From Alphaproteobacteria bacterium (lineage in GTDB: Bacteria > Pseudomonadota > Alphaproteobacteria > Micavibrionales > UBA2020): a stretch of 7,267 nt of DNA. Position 1 is the stretch's first letter. Every line of letters begins with the position of its first letter. Positions 1-5,529 of this stretch are shown here, piece by piece. Where the stretch lies: contig JADYYV010000085.1 of assembly GCA_020853455.1 (NCBI GenBank), positions 1 to 7,267 of the forward strand. The letters are read 5' to 3'. The position numbers and the translations under genes are program-made. The notes beneath the pieces are model-generated. The model saw only the letters and a list, made by a program, of their open reading frames with translations, was not told the origin of the DNA and did no database searches.

Positions 1-10
1 CGTCTAAAGC

Positions 11-199
11 TTAGACCGAGGGAGCAGCAGGAGCTGCGGGCTTCGGAGCTTCAGGAGCTTTTTCCGCAGCAGCTGCCGCGGGAGCTTCAGCAGCGGGAGC
101 CGCAGGGGTTTCTGCTTTGGGAGCTTCGACAGCTGCTTTTTTGGTGAACAGGTCGGTGAGAGCTTTTGCCCATGCTTTGGGTTTGTCGAGGAGGGACAT
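11..199 (-). CDS. Small Ala/Pro/Lys-rich protein, function unknown
   Basis: I do not recognise a family for this 62-residue protein. Residues 1-22 (MSLLDKPKAWAKALTDLFTK and on) could form an amphipathic helix. From about residue 23 to the end it is almost only Ala, Pro, Glu and Lys, so it is probably extended or disordered. There is no signal peptide or membrane segment. The ATG at 199 is supported by an AGAAAGG ribosome site (207-213) seven bases upstream, and a plausible promoter lies further up, which argues that this short frame is real and not a low-complexity accident. The tail resembles the C-terminal tail of the protein at 3298-3690. The gene is divergent from the phosphatase at 346. 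A short inverted repeat, GTCTAA/TTAGAC (2-7 and 11-16), covers the stop codon, but what follows lies outside the window. Confidence 0.6.
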   Translation of the reverse strand: MSLLDKPKAWAKALTDLFTKKAAVEAPKAETPAAPAAEAPAAAAAEKAPEAPKPAAPAAPSV

Positions 200-249
200 T
201 GTTGTGCCTTTCTATGTTGCCGTTTTTTATGTTTGGGTAGCCCGATAAA

Positions 250-276
250 AGTATATGGCAAGGCTGACTATGTCAA
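250..276 (-). promoter_or_regulatory. Candidate sigma-70 promoter for the 11-199 gene
   Basis: On the minus strand a perfect TTGACA (271-276) is followed 15 bases later by TATACT (250-255), five of six matches to the -10 consensus. The 15-base spacer is short. Transcription would start near 243 and give a leader of about 44 nt to the ATG at 199. Assigned by eye. Confidence 0.4.
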
Positions 277-345
277 CGCGCAATTATGGTAGCGTAAGCA
301 TCTGTATTCCTGCTACAAAATGATATCATCAGTAGGGGTTTTATT

Positions 346-1161
346 ATGCAAATCGATGTCGAAAAAGTAGCTGATATTCTGCGTCATGTCGCAGAAACCG
401 AAGTCATGCCGCGCTTTAAAAACCTGGCGACCGGCGACATCCGCGAAAAAAATCCCGGCGATTTCGTCACCGTCGCCGACGAAGCTTCCGAAAAAGCGTT
501 GAGTGCCTTGCTCCGCGAATATCTGCCCGGATCCGATGTGGTGGGCGAGGAAGCTGTGTCGAAAGACGCATCGGTGCTGGAGCGTTTCAAGAGCGGCAAC
601 CCGATCTGGGTGATCGACCCCATCGACGGGACCTATAACTTCGCGCATAACCGCAGCCATTTCGGCATCCTTGTCGCGCTTGTTCAGAACAATGTCACGC
701 AATACGGCTGGGTGTTCGACTGCCCCGGCAACCGCATGGCGATCGCGCAAAAAGGCAAAGGCGCCACCATCAACGGCAAGAAAGCCGAAGTGCGCCAGAC
801 CGCAAAGACGTTGTCTGAAATGGTCGGCATGGGCGGCGGCGGTCAGGCATGGCATTTCGAGCCGGTCGCCGGCATCGTGAAGGAAGTGCTGAATGTGCGT
901 TCATCATTGCACGACTTCCTGAATTTCGCGGCCGGTGACGCCGATTTCGTCATTCATCTGAACAAGGTCACGCCGTGGGATCACTCGCCGACGGTATTGC
1001 TGGCCGAAGAAGCGGGCGGTTACGTGCGCCTTGCCGCCGAAAACATTCCCTTCTCGCCGGATATGCACAAGCATTGTGTGCTGATCGCCGCGGCCGATAA
1101 ACCGCGCTGGGAAATGCTGGAAGCGGAAGTGTATCCGCGCTTGACGAAAAAACGCGCTTAA
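346..1161 (+). CDS. Inositol monophosphatase family phosphatase
   Basis: A Mg2+-dependent phosphomonoesterase of the IMPase/FIG superfamily, 271 residues, the usual length for the family. The metal and phosphate site motifs appear in order: GDFVTVADEASEKAL at about 38-52 (the family's D-x-V-T-x-A-D region), VVGEEA at 65-70 (metal-binding GEE), DPIDGTYNF at 91-99 (the signature DP-I/L-DGT metal loop) and WDHSPTVLLAEEAGG at 211-225 (the W-D-x-A-x-x-x-x-x-x-E-A-G-G signature, with D212). All expected metal ligands are present, so it should be active. The family includes inositol-1-phosphatase, histidinol-phosphatase (HisN type), 3'(2'),5'-bisphosphate nucleotidase and fructose-1,6-bisphosphatase activities. 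The sequence alone does not tell me which substrate, so I give no symbol. It is a soluble cytosolic protein. The ATG at 346 follows AGGGG (334-338) by seven bases. The last four bases overlap the convergent gene at 1158-1541. Confidence 0.93.
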   Translation: MQIDVEKVADILRHVAETEVMPRFKNLATGDIREKNPGDFVTVADEASEKALSALLREYLPGSDVVGEEAVSKDASVLERFKSGNPIWVIDPIDGTYNFAHNRSHFGILVALVQNNVTQYGWVFDCPGNRMAIAQKGKGATINGKKAEVRQTAKTLSEMVGMGGGGQAWHFEPVAGIVKEVLNVRSSLHDFLNFAAGDADFVIHLNKVTPWDHSPTVLLAEEAGGYVRLAAENIPFSPDMHKHCVLIAAADKPRWEMLEAEVYPRLTKKRA

Positions 1162-1541
1162 ATAAAAGGCGGCTTGAACGCAAGTGCCGCGCGCGCCGTA
1201 ATCGAAGATGCGGGCAGGGCGACAGAAGGCAGTTCGCGCGGCGTGGGGATGCCCAGAAATTCCGGGATTGTCATGAAACGCAGGCTGTCCATGTTGTCCA
1301 TGGGCTGGTCGAGCTCCGCCATCGCGCCGCGATGGATCAGCGGCGGCTGCACCTGGCCCTGTTCGTCGCAGGGGCGGTTATAACGCAGCATCACGAATTC
1401 ATCGAGCGCGTCGTTCATGTAAATGCTGACCACTTCCTGGCCAAAGGTATCGCCGCCACGCCATTCAAAACCATTGGCGACCAGCGGGCGCACGATAGCG
1501 TCCAGCACTTGCATTTCGGAATCGTTATTGTCGGCAGGCAT
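1158..1541 (-). CDS. Conserved-looking hypothetical protein, 127 aa
   Basis: I do not recognise the family. The product is a compact mixed protein with no signal peptide or transmembrane segment. Visible features are an acidic N-terminus (MPADNNDSEM), a central stretch with aromatic and charged residues (FEWRGG near 26-31, VSIYMNDALDEFVMLRYNRP at about 38-57) and a Pro/Ala-rich C-terminal third. I chose the ATG at 1541 over the GTG at 1544 because the GAAGG ribosome site (1548-1552) sits six bases from the ATG but only three from the GTG. It is convergent with the phosphatase: the shared TTAA at 1158-1161 supplies both stop codons. It lies 112 bp downstream of mazG on the same strand, so it may be read from mazG transcripts or from its own candidate promoter. 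Confidence 0.7.
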   Translation of the reverse strand: MPADNNDSEMQVLDAIVRPLVANGFEWRGGDTFGQEVVSIYMNDALDEFVMLRYNRPCDEQGQVQPPLIHRGAMAELDQPMDNMDSLRFMTIPEFLGIPTPRELPSVALPASSITARAALAFKPPFI

Positions 1542-1581
1542 CACACACCTTCAAAATTCATCATCAAATTTTTTATTGGAT

Positions 1582-1596
1582 TGCCGTTAAACGGCA
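1582..1596. promoter_or_regulatory. 15-bp palindrome between mazG and the 127-aa gene
   Basis: TGCCGTTAAACGGCA is a perfect palindrome with 7-bp arms around a central A. Neither strand has a U-tract right after it, so it does not look like an intrinsic terminator. It falls just after the predicted start site of the candidate promoter at 1607-1635, a typical place for a repressor operator. That role is inferred. Confidence 0.35.
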
Positions 1597-1606
1597 GCGG
1601 AAAAGA

Positions 1607-1635
1607 TTTGTAGGATATTGCAGCGCACAAGGCAA
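1607..1635 (-). promoter_or_regulatory. Candidate promoter for the 127-aa gene
   Basis: On the minus strand TTGCCT (1630-1635) and TACAAA (1607-1612) are separated by 17 bases, each matching four of six consensus positions. The start would fall near 1600. This is a weak call, given because it lies in the right place in a 112-bp intergenic gap. Confidence 0.25.
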
Positions 1636-1653
1636 TAGGTTTTGTTGATAACC

Positions 1654-2529
1654 TTATTTTTTCTTCTTTTCCAATGCTTTAGCCTCATCCCACAACGCGC
1701 GGCGCAGGGTGCGGGGCGCGTCCTTGATCGTGGTTTTGCGCTTTTTCAGTCCCTGTTCCATGTGACGGAAGCGGCGCTCGAACCGGTTGTTGGTTTCGCG
1801 CAGCGCGTCTTCGGCATCGATGCCGTGCCAGCGCGCAAAATCGACAATCATGAACATCAGGTCGCCCAGCTCATTCGACACTTTTTGCTTGTCTATTTTC
1901 TTCGCGTTGATTTCATCCTGCAATTCGCCGACTTCCTCGGCGATTTTATCCAGCAGCATCGAGGTATCGGGCCATTCCCAGCCAGCCTTCGCCGCGCGCC
2001 CTTTCAGCTTGTTCGAGCGCAAGAGCGAGGGCAGGGCGGTTGAAATTTCATCAAGGATGCTGGCATCTTTTTTGACGCCTTTTTTCTTGCGCTCTTCCGC
2101 CTTGATCTCTTCCCAGCGGCGGTCGATTTCCTCGGGCGTCTTCAGCGTATTCGGCTCATCGCCCAGAATGGTCGGGTAACGGCGCTCCAGCTTATCGACA
2201 ATCGCCTGCGCGACATCGTCGAAATCGAACGACTTGCGACCTTGCGCAATCGACGCATGAAAAACAATCTGCAGCAGCACATCGCCCAGTTCGTCGCGCA
2301 GATGGTCATCGACATGTCCCTGGTCTATGATGTCGGCGGTCTCATATGCTTCTTCGATCAGGTATGGCGACAGCGAACGGTGCGTTTGCTCCTGAGTCCA
2401 TGCGCAGCCGTCTTTGTGGTTGCGCAGGTATTGCATGATGTCCAGCAGGCGGTCGATCGGGCGCGTGGCGGTGGTGACGACGGGCTTGGCTTTGGCGGTT
2501 TTTTTTACCGTTTTTTTTCTAATGGGCAT
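1654..2529 (-). CDS. mazG: Nucleoside triphosphate pyrophosphohydrolase MazG
   Basis: MazG hydrolyses NTPs and dNTPs to NMP plus pyrophosphate, a cytosolic house-cleaning and stress-modulating role. The 291 residues carry the two tandem MazG domains of the long, E. coli-type form. In domain 1, GCAWTQEQTH (41-50) is followed by EEAYETAD (59-66) and DELGDVLLQIVFHA (79-92), then DKLERRYP (112-119). In domain 2, AEEVGELQDE (197-206) is followed by NELGDLMFMIVDFARWHGID (219-238) and NNRFERRF (247-254). The metal-binding E-E-x-x-E and E-x-x-D sets are intact in both domains. Compared with the usual length of about 260-270 residues there is a Lys-rich N-terminal extension of about 20 residues and a Lys-rich C-terminus. 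The start at 2529 has a modest GAG ribosome site (2536-2538) that overlaps the stop codon of the upstream acetyltransferase, which suggests translational coupling. Two runs of eight A lie in the first 11 codons. Confidence 0.95.
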   Translation of the reverse strand: MPIRKKTVKKTAKAKPVVTTATRPIDRLLDIMQYLRNHKDGCAWTQEQTHRSLSPYLIEEAYETADIIDQGHVDDHLRDELGDVLLQIVFHASIAQGRKSFDFDDVAQAIVDKLERRYPTILGDEPNTLKTPEEIDRRWEEIKAEERKKKGVKKDASILDEISTALPSLLRSNKLKGRAAKAGWEWPDTSMLLDKIAEEVGELQDEINAKKIDKQKVSNELGDLMFMIVDFARWHGIDAEDALRETNNRFERRFRHMEQGLKKRKTTIKDAPRTLRRALWDEAKALEKKKK

Positions 2530-2536
2530 TCATTTC

Positions 2537-2989
2537 TCACAAATCAAACTCGTGGGTGACTTCGCCTTCGCCCACATACTGGAAACCGATTTTTTCATAG
2601 AACTTGCGTGCGCCAATGTGCAGCGTGCGCAATGTCATGCGGCGGAATTGCCCGGGCGGTATTTCCATGATGCGCTTCATCAGCGCCGCGCCGATACCCA
2701 TTTCGCGCCACTCGGGCATGATATAGACATGGCGCACGCGCAGCGTCGCTTTGTCGTTCATGTAGGGATCGACGGAGCGTCCGCCCATACCAATCAGCCG
2801 GCCGTCGTTTTCAACGCCAAAGAAAACTTCGCCGGGCAGGTCAAAGCGGTTGTCGCCGGCTTCCCAGTTTTCGCAGAAACGTAGCACAAGGTTATAACCC
2901 TCGGCCTGGCTCTGCTTCAGCAACGCCGTAAAACGCAGCGGATCGTAATTGTCGGCGGTGATCGGAATGATTTTATAATCGATGGACAT
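2537..2989 (-). CDS. GNAT family N-acetyltransferase (1)
   Basis: Predicted acetyl-CoA-dependent acyltransferase of the GNAT superfamily, 150 residues, a typical single-domain length. Motif A is seen as RVRHVYIMPEWREMGIGAAL (84-103), a beta strand followed by the R-x-x-G-x-G pyrophosphate loop at 95-100. Motif B is ARKFYEKIGFQYVGEGE (127-143), with the usual Tyr near the acetyl-CoA thiol (Y131). The N-terminal half (for example EVFFGVENDGRLIGMGGRSV at 54-73) matches the strand pair that precedes motif A. The substrate cannot be read from the sequence. I chose the ATG at 2989 over the in-frame TTG at 2995 because AGGG (2997-3000) is seven bases from the ATG and almost touches the TTG. It heads a two-gene unit with mazG, with a 7-bp gap. 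A role shared with MazG is not implied by the sequence. Confidence 0.88.
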   Translation of the reverse strand: MSIDYKIIPITADNYDPLRFTALLKQSQAEGYNLVLRFCENWEAGDNRFDLPGEVFFGVENDGRLIGMGGRSVDPYMNDKATLRVRHVYIMPEWREMGIGAALMKRIMEIPPGQFRRMTLRTLHIGARKFYEKIGFQYVGEGEVTHEFDL

Positions 2990-3019
2990 GGGCAATCCCT
3001 AAAGACCGATACCTTAAAG

Positions 3020-3049
3020 CTAAATGCCGGAATTCTAAAGGCCGGAATG
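3020..3049. repeat. Two tandem copies of a 15-bp repeat
   Basis: CTAAATGCCGGAATT (3020-3034) and CTAAAGGCCGGAATG (3035-3049) match at 13 of 15 positions, directly abutting. They lie 31-60 bp upstream of the acetyltransferase start at 2989, within its likely leader. A protein-binding or RNA role is possible but not shown. Confidence 0.55.
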
Positions 3050-3107
3050 GACGGGAAGACGGCTGAAATGCTAAAAGAAGTGGAGAGGATTTGGTGGTTT
3101 GAAAGCC

Positions 3108-3135
3108 CTTATATTCGTATCCGTTAGTTTGATAA
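3108..3135 (-). promoter_or_regulatory. Candidate promoter for the acetyltransferase-mazG unit
   Basis: On the minus strand TTATCA (3130-3135) and TATAAG (3108-3113, five of six matches) are 16 bases apart. The start would lie near 3101, giving a leader of about 110 nt. The -35 overlaps the ATAAT/ATTAT inverted repeat at 3132-3145. The surroundings are AT-rich, so chance matches are likely. Confidence 0.3.
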
Positions 3136-3195
3136 TGTATATTATGGGAAATATAGGATTGATATAGGGATTGGATTAGTTAGGCTTTTAAAGCC
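3132..3195. promoter_or_regulatory. AT-rich divergent control region with two palindromes and a tandem repeat
   Basis: This core of the gene-free stretch 2990-3297 holds three elements. They are an inverted repeat ATAAT-GTAT-ATTAT (3132-3145), a tandem near-repeat ATATAGGATTG/ATATAGGGATTG (3151-3161 and 3162-3173, about one helical turn apart) and a palindrome GGCTTTTAAAGCC (3183-3195, 6-bp arms around one T). They lie between the oppositely oriented genes at 2989 and 3298, so they are candidate binding sites for shared regulation. No known consensus is recognised. Confidence 0.35.
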
Positions 3196-3221
3196 GTGCG
3201 GTACTCTAATACTGATATATT

Positions 3222-3250
3222 TTGACATAATCGAGCGTTTCCAGTATCGT
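3222..3250 (+). promoter_or_regulatory. Sigma-70-type promoter for the 130-aa gene
   Basis: A perfect TTGACA (3222-3227) is followed after exactly 17 bases by TATCGT (3245-3250, four of six matches). The start would be near 3257, leaving a leader of about 40 nt to the ATG at 3298. This is one of the best-formed promoter candidates in the window. Confidence 0.55.
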
Positions 3251-3297
3251 ATCTGCACAATCCAACAAGCAAAAAAACATTACAAAGGTGTGTTCCC

Positions 3298-3690
3298 ATG
3301 ACGAAGATCGATGACAAGTTCGACGCCATTGCCGCTCAAATCGATGCGCTGAAAAAAGCGCAGGAAGCCGGCGCAACGCTGACACCCGCAGATCAGCAGA
3401 AAGTCACCAAATGGGAAACCCTGACAGCCAACGCGAAAAAGTCTCTCGCTGACGGCAATATAGAATGGGAATCCGAACCGGCGCCCAAAGGCCTCAAGGG
3501 CATGCTGGTGGATGCGTTCGATGAAGTCGCCATGTCGGCCAGCACCGGTTATCTGTCACGCAGCATGCGCGAGCGTTACCGCCAGGACATCAAGCAAGCC
3601 GTTATCGAGAGCTTCGAGGCGCCCGCCGCGGCTCCGGCAGCGAAGGCAGAACCCAAGGCCAAGCCGCCGGTCAAATCCGGCCCGCGCTGA
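3298..3690 (+). CDS. Hypothetical protein with Ala/Pro/Lys-rich tail, 130 aa
   Basis: I do not recognise the family. The N-terminus (residues 3-22, KIDDKFDAIAAQIDALKKAQ) has spaced hydrophobics typical of a short amphipathic or coiled-coil helix. Residues 29-55 contain a second predicted helical stretch (TPADQQKVTKWETLTANAKK). Residues 64-108 form a charged, mixed segment (KGLKGMLVDAFDEVAMSAST, then RERYRQDIKQAVIESF). Residues 108-130 are Ala, Pro and Lys only in the main, like the tail of the 62-residue protein at 11-199. There is no signal peptide or membrane segment, so it is probably cytosolic. The ATG at 3298 is preceded by AAAGGTG (3284-3290) and a good promoter, so the gene looks genuinely expressed. 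It is monocistronic: the next gene is convergent and ends 26 bp away. Confidence 0.75.
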   Translation: MTKIDDKFDAIAAQIDALKKAQEAGATLTPADQQKVTKWETLTANAKKSLADGNIEWESEPAPKGLKGMLVDAFDEVAMSASTGYLSRSMRERYRQDIKQAVIESFEAPAAAPAAKAEPKAKPPVKSGPR

Positions 3691-3716
3691 CCGTTGTTAC
3701 ACAAATATACCTTCGC

Positions 3717-4196
3717 TTAAAGTGGCAGTTCCATAAATACTGTGTCACAGCTTTGGCCTTCGACATCATATACCTTGCGTCCGGTTTCGATGAAGCCAAG
3801 GCGCTTGTATAAACCGATTGCTGACTCTTGCGTCACTGTCACATGCAATTCAACCGTCTGGTAATCCAGCTCGCGCGCTTCGTCGATCAGCGCGAGAGCG
3901 ATTTGTTTGCCAAGGCCTTTGCCGTGCTGCTGCGGATGCAGATGAAGGTTGCACAATTCGACGCGGCCGTTTTCTTTTTGTTTTAATCCGCCAAAACCCA
4001 GCAGCGTATTGTCCTGAAACAATCCCAGCATCGCGCCATTGCCGCGCTGGTATTGCGCAGCGCGGTCATAGATATCGCCATGAAATGACGGATTGGTGAT
4101 GAAACCGCGCGCGTTAATTTCGAGCGATGTTTTGTAAAGCCCGCGCAGCTGGTCGGCATCAGCTGGGCTTATGGGACGAAGCGTTTGGTTTTGCAT
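3717..4196 (-). CDS. GNAT family N-acetyltransferase (2), third gene of the NAS-like operon
   Basis: Predicted acetyl-CoA-dependent acyltransferase, 159 residues, complete. The start MQNQTLRPISPADADQL is typical of GNATs. Motif A is ELCNLHLHPQQHGKGLGKQI (80-99) with the H-G-K-G-L-G pyrophosphate loop at 91-96; His stands where Arg or Gln is usual. Motif B is SAIGLYKRLGFIETGRK (125-141) with the conserved Tyr at 130. The reading frame stays open upstream to 4463, but that stretch is antisense-like composition inside the M20 gene, so I place the start at 4196. The start codon lies 38 bp inside the end of the M20 gene, with only a weak AAGA ribosome site, consistent with translation coupled to the upstream gene. 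This makes it the last gene of the minus-strand operon. The acyl acceptor is unknown. Tailoring of the product of the upstream enzymes is an inference from position only. Confidence 0.85.
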   Translation of the reverse strand: MQNQTLRPISPADADQLRGLYKTSLEINARGFITNPSFHGDIYDRAAQYQRGNGAMLGLFQDNTLLGFGGLKQKENGRVELCNLHLHPQQHGKGLGKQIALALIDEARELDYQTVELHVTVTQESAIGLYKRLGFIETGRKVYDVEGQSCDTVFMELPL

Positions 4197-5529
4197 TTTT
4201 CTTGTCAGCCGCAGCGGGCGGCTTTTCCTTGCCGTAGTTTTTGACGGTTTCGCCGAAAATCTTGCGCAGGTTGGCAAGGTCGCGGACAGAGGCGCGTTCA
4301 TCGACCTGATGCATGCCGCCCTTGGAAAGGTAATCAGCCCCCTTCCCGCTATCGCCGATCCCGCCGCGTTCCGGCAGGCCCAGCTCGATGATTTCGGCAT
4401 TCGGATATATCTGCGCGGCAAACCGGCCATCGGTCGTGCCGCCGCTGCCATCCAGTTTCGCATCGCGGCCCAGCACGGTTTTCACGGCGTTTTGCGCAGA
4501 AGATGCAAGATCGCCGGGTTCGCTGTAATACGGCACGGATGCCGTGTCCTTGTTCGCCTTGACGGTGATGTTTTTCAGCAGATGGAAATCGGGATGCTGC
4601 TTGGCCCATTCAGGCGGATTGGCCAGCGCGTCTTTGACGAATTTTTCAAGGCTGTCGGGCGTTTGATGCGGCGTGAAGCGGATGTTCCACAGCATTTGCG
4701 CTTCGCCGGGGATAATAGCGCTCGCGTTGAAATCGCCGGATTTCAGCGCGACGGTTTCAAAATTCGTATTGGGGAAATTCGCGTTTCCGTCGGTGAATTT
4801 ATGGCTGTTCAGTATGGCGGAGGCCAGCGCCAGGGCGCGGTTCGGATTTTCAAATAATTCCTGATACGCAGCATGCCCCTGCACGCCCGACGCCGTCAGC
4901 GTGCCGACAAGGCTGCCGCGGCGGCCGATCTTGATATGGCTGCCAAGATCATCCTGCGACGACGGTTCGCCCACGATAAACGCATCGACCTTTTCGCCGC
5001 GCGCCTGCATCCATTCAAGAACTTTTTTAGATCCGTTAACGGCCGCCCATTCTTCGTCGGTCGTCAGGATCATGCTGATCTTGACGTTCTGGTTTTTAAG
5101 GTCGCCCAGTTGTTCTTCGACTGCGCTGATGAAGGCGGCGACGCTGCCCTTCATGTCGGTCACGCCGCGACCATACAGATAACCGTCTTCGATCTTGCCG
5201 CTATACGGGTCTTCCGTCCATTTTTTTTGGTCGCCCGGCGGCACGACATCGAGGTGCCCCATATAGCAGATATGTTTTTCCGCCGTGCCGAAAGACCATT
5301 CAAGGAAGATGTTATTAACGGCGTAGTCCCATTTCGCGTGTCCGCCGCTAAAATCCAGCTGCGTTACTTTCGCGCCGGTTTTGACGGCGGCGGCGGCGGC
5401 AAGGTCAAGGCTGTCCTGCGCGGTCGGCAGGTCCTTGGCGTCCAGCGGCGTCACGCTGGCGACGCGCACAAGCGCCTGTGCCAGCTTTACGGTTGAATCT
5501 TCGGGTGATACGTCACGCGGCGCTGACAT
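4159..5529 (-). CDS. dapE: M20 family zinc hydrolase, DapE-like (succinyl-diaminopimelate desuccinylase type)
   Basis: DapE removes succinate from N-succinyl-LL-diaminopimelate in lysine and peptidoglycan synthesis, using two zinc ions. This 456-residue protein shows the DapE/M20 motifs in order: MGHLDVVPPGD (90-100; ligand H92, D94), YGRGVTDMKGSVAAF (119-133; bridging D125), TTDEEW (156-161; catalytic E159 and ligand E160), VGEPSS (186-191; ligand E188), GRRGSLVGTLTASGVQGHAAY (202-222, opening the dimerisation domain), IIPGEAQMLWNIRF (272-285), GGTTDGRF (363-370) and the last ligand H407 in GGMHQVDE. All ligands are present. It is longer than typical DapE (about 375-380). There is an insertion just before H407, where DapE normally has a short G-P-x-N-A-T-x-H loop, and a Lys/Ala/Pro-rich tail from about 433. 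The start at 5529 has AAGGAA (5537-5542) seven bases upstream and overlaps the NAS-like gene by 17 bp; the open frame up to 5604 is inside that gene. It may be true DapE or a relative with another N-acyl substrate, so the symbol is tentative. Confidence 0.85.
   Translation of the reverse strand: MSAPRDVSPEDSTVKLAQALVRVASVTPLDAKDLPTAQDSLDLAAAAAVKTGAKVTQLDFSGGHAKWDYAVNNIFLEWSFGTAEKHICYMGHLDVVPPGDQKKWTEDPYSGKIEDGYLYGRGVTDMKGSVAAFISAVEEQLGDLKNQNVKISMILTTDEEWAAVNGSKKVLEWMQARGEKVDAFIVGEPSSQDDLGSHIKIGRRGSLVGTLTASGVQGHAAYQELFENPNRALALASAILNSHKFTDGNANFPNTNFETVALKSGDFNASAIIPGEAQMLWNIRFTPHQTPDSLEKFVKDALANPPEWAKQHPDFHLLKNITVKANKDTASVPYYSEPGDLASSAQNAVKTVLGRDAKLDGSGGTTDGRFAAQIYPNAEIIELGLPERGGIGDSGKGADYLSKGGMHQVDERASVRDLANLRKIFGETVKNYGKEKPPAAADKKNAKPNASSHKPS

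Noticed and set aside
11..199. Histone H1-like or DNA-binding protein
   Set aside because: The tail is Ala/Pro/Lys-rich but contains nearly as many Glu as Lys residues, so a basic DNA-binding tail is not supported.
313..855. Long minus-strand open frame opposite the phosphatase gene (180 codons)
   Set aside because: The plus strand carries all the inositol-monophosphatase motifs here. The opposite frame has no recognisable domain and is the usual shadow of a GC-rich gene.
1582..1596. Terminator for mazG
   Set aside because: The palindrome leaves only a short stem with a 5-base loop, and the next bases are ATCCAATAAAAAA on the mazG strand, not a U-tract.
3131..3149. Second Fur box upstream of the GNAT-mazG unit
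   Set aside because: Only about 11 of 19 positions fit the Fur consensus, and the AT-rich surroundings make this unremarkable.
4197..4463. Upstream extension of the second GNAT to 248 residues
   Set aside because: The extra 89 residues are Arg/Ala/Pro/Ser-rich out-of-frame translation of the M20 gene, and the GNAT fold starts at the ATG at 4196.
4873..5496. Plus-strand open frame of 207 codons, and the similar 4171-4857 frame
   Set aside because: Both are antisense to the DapE-like gene, whose zinc ligands and motifs are intact on the minus strand. No own ribosome site or family motif was seen.
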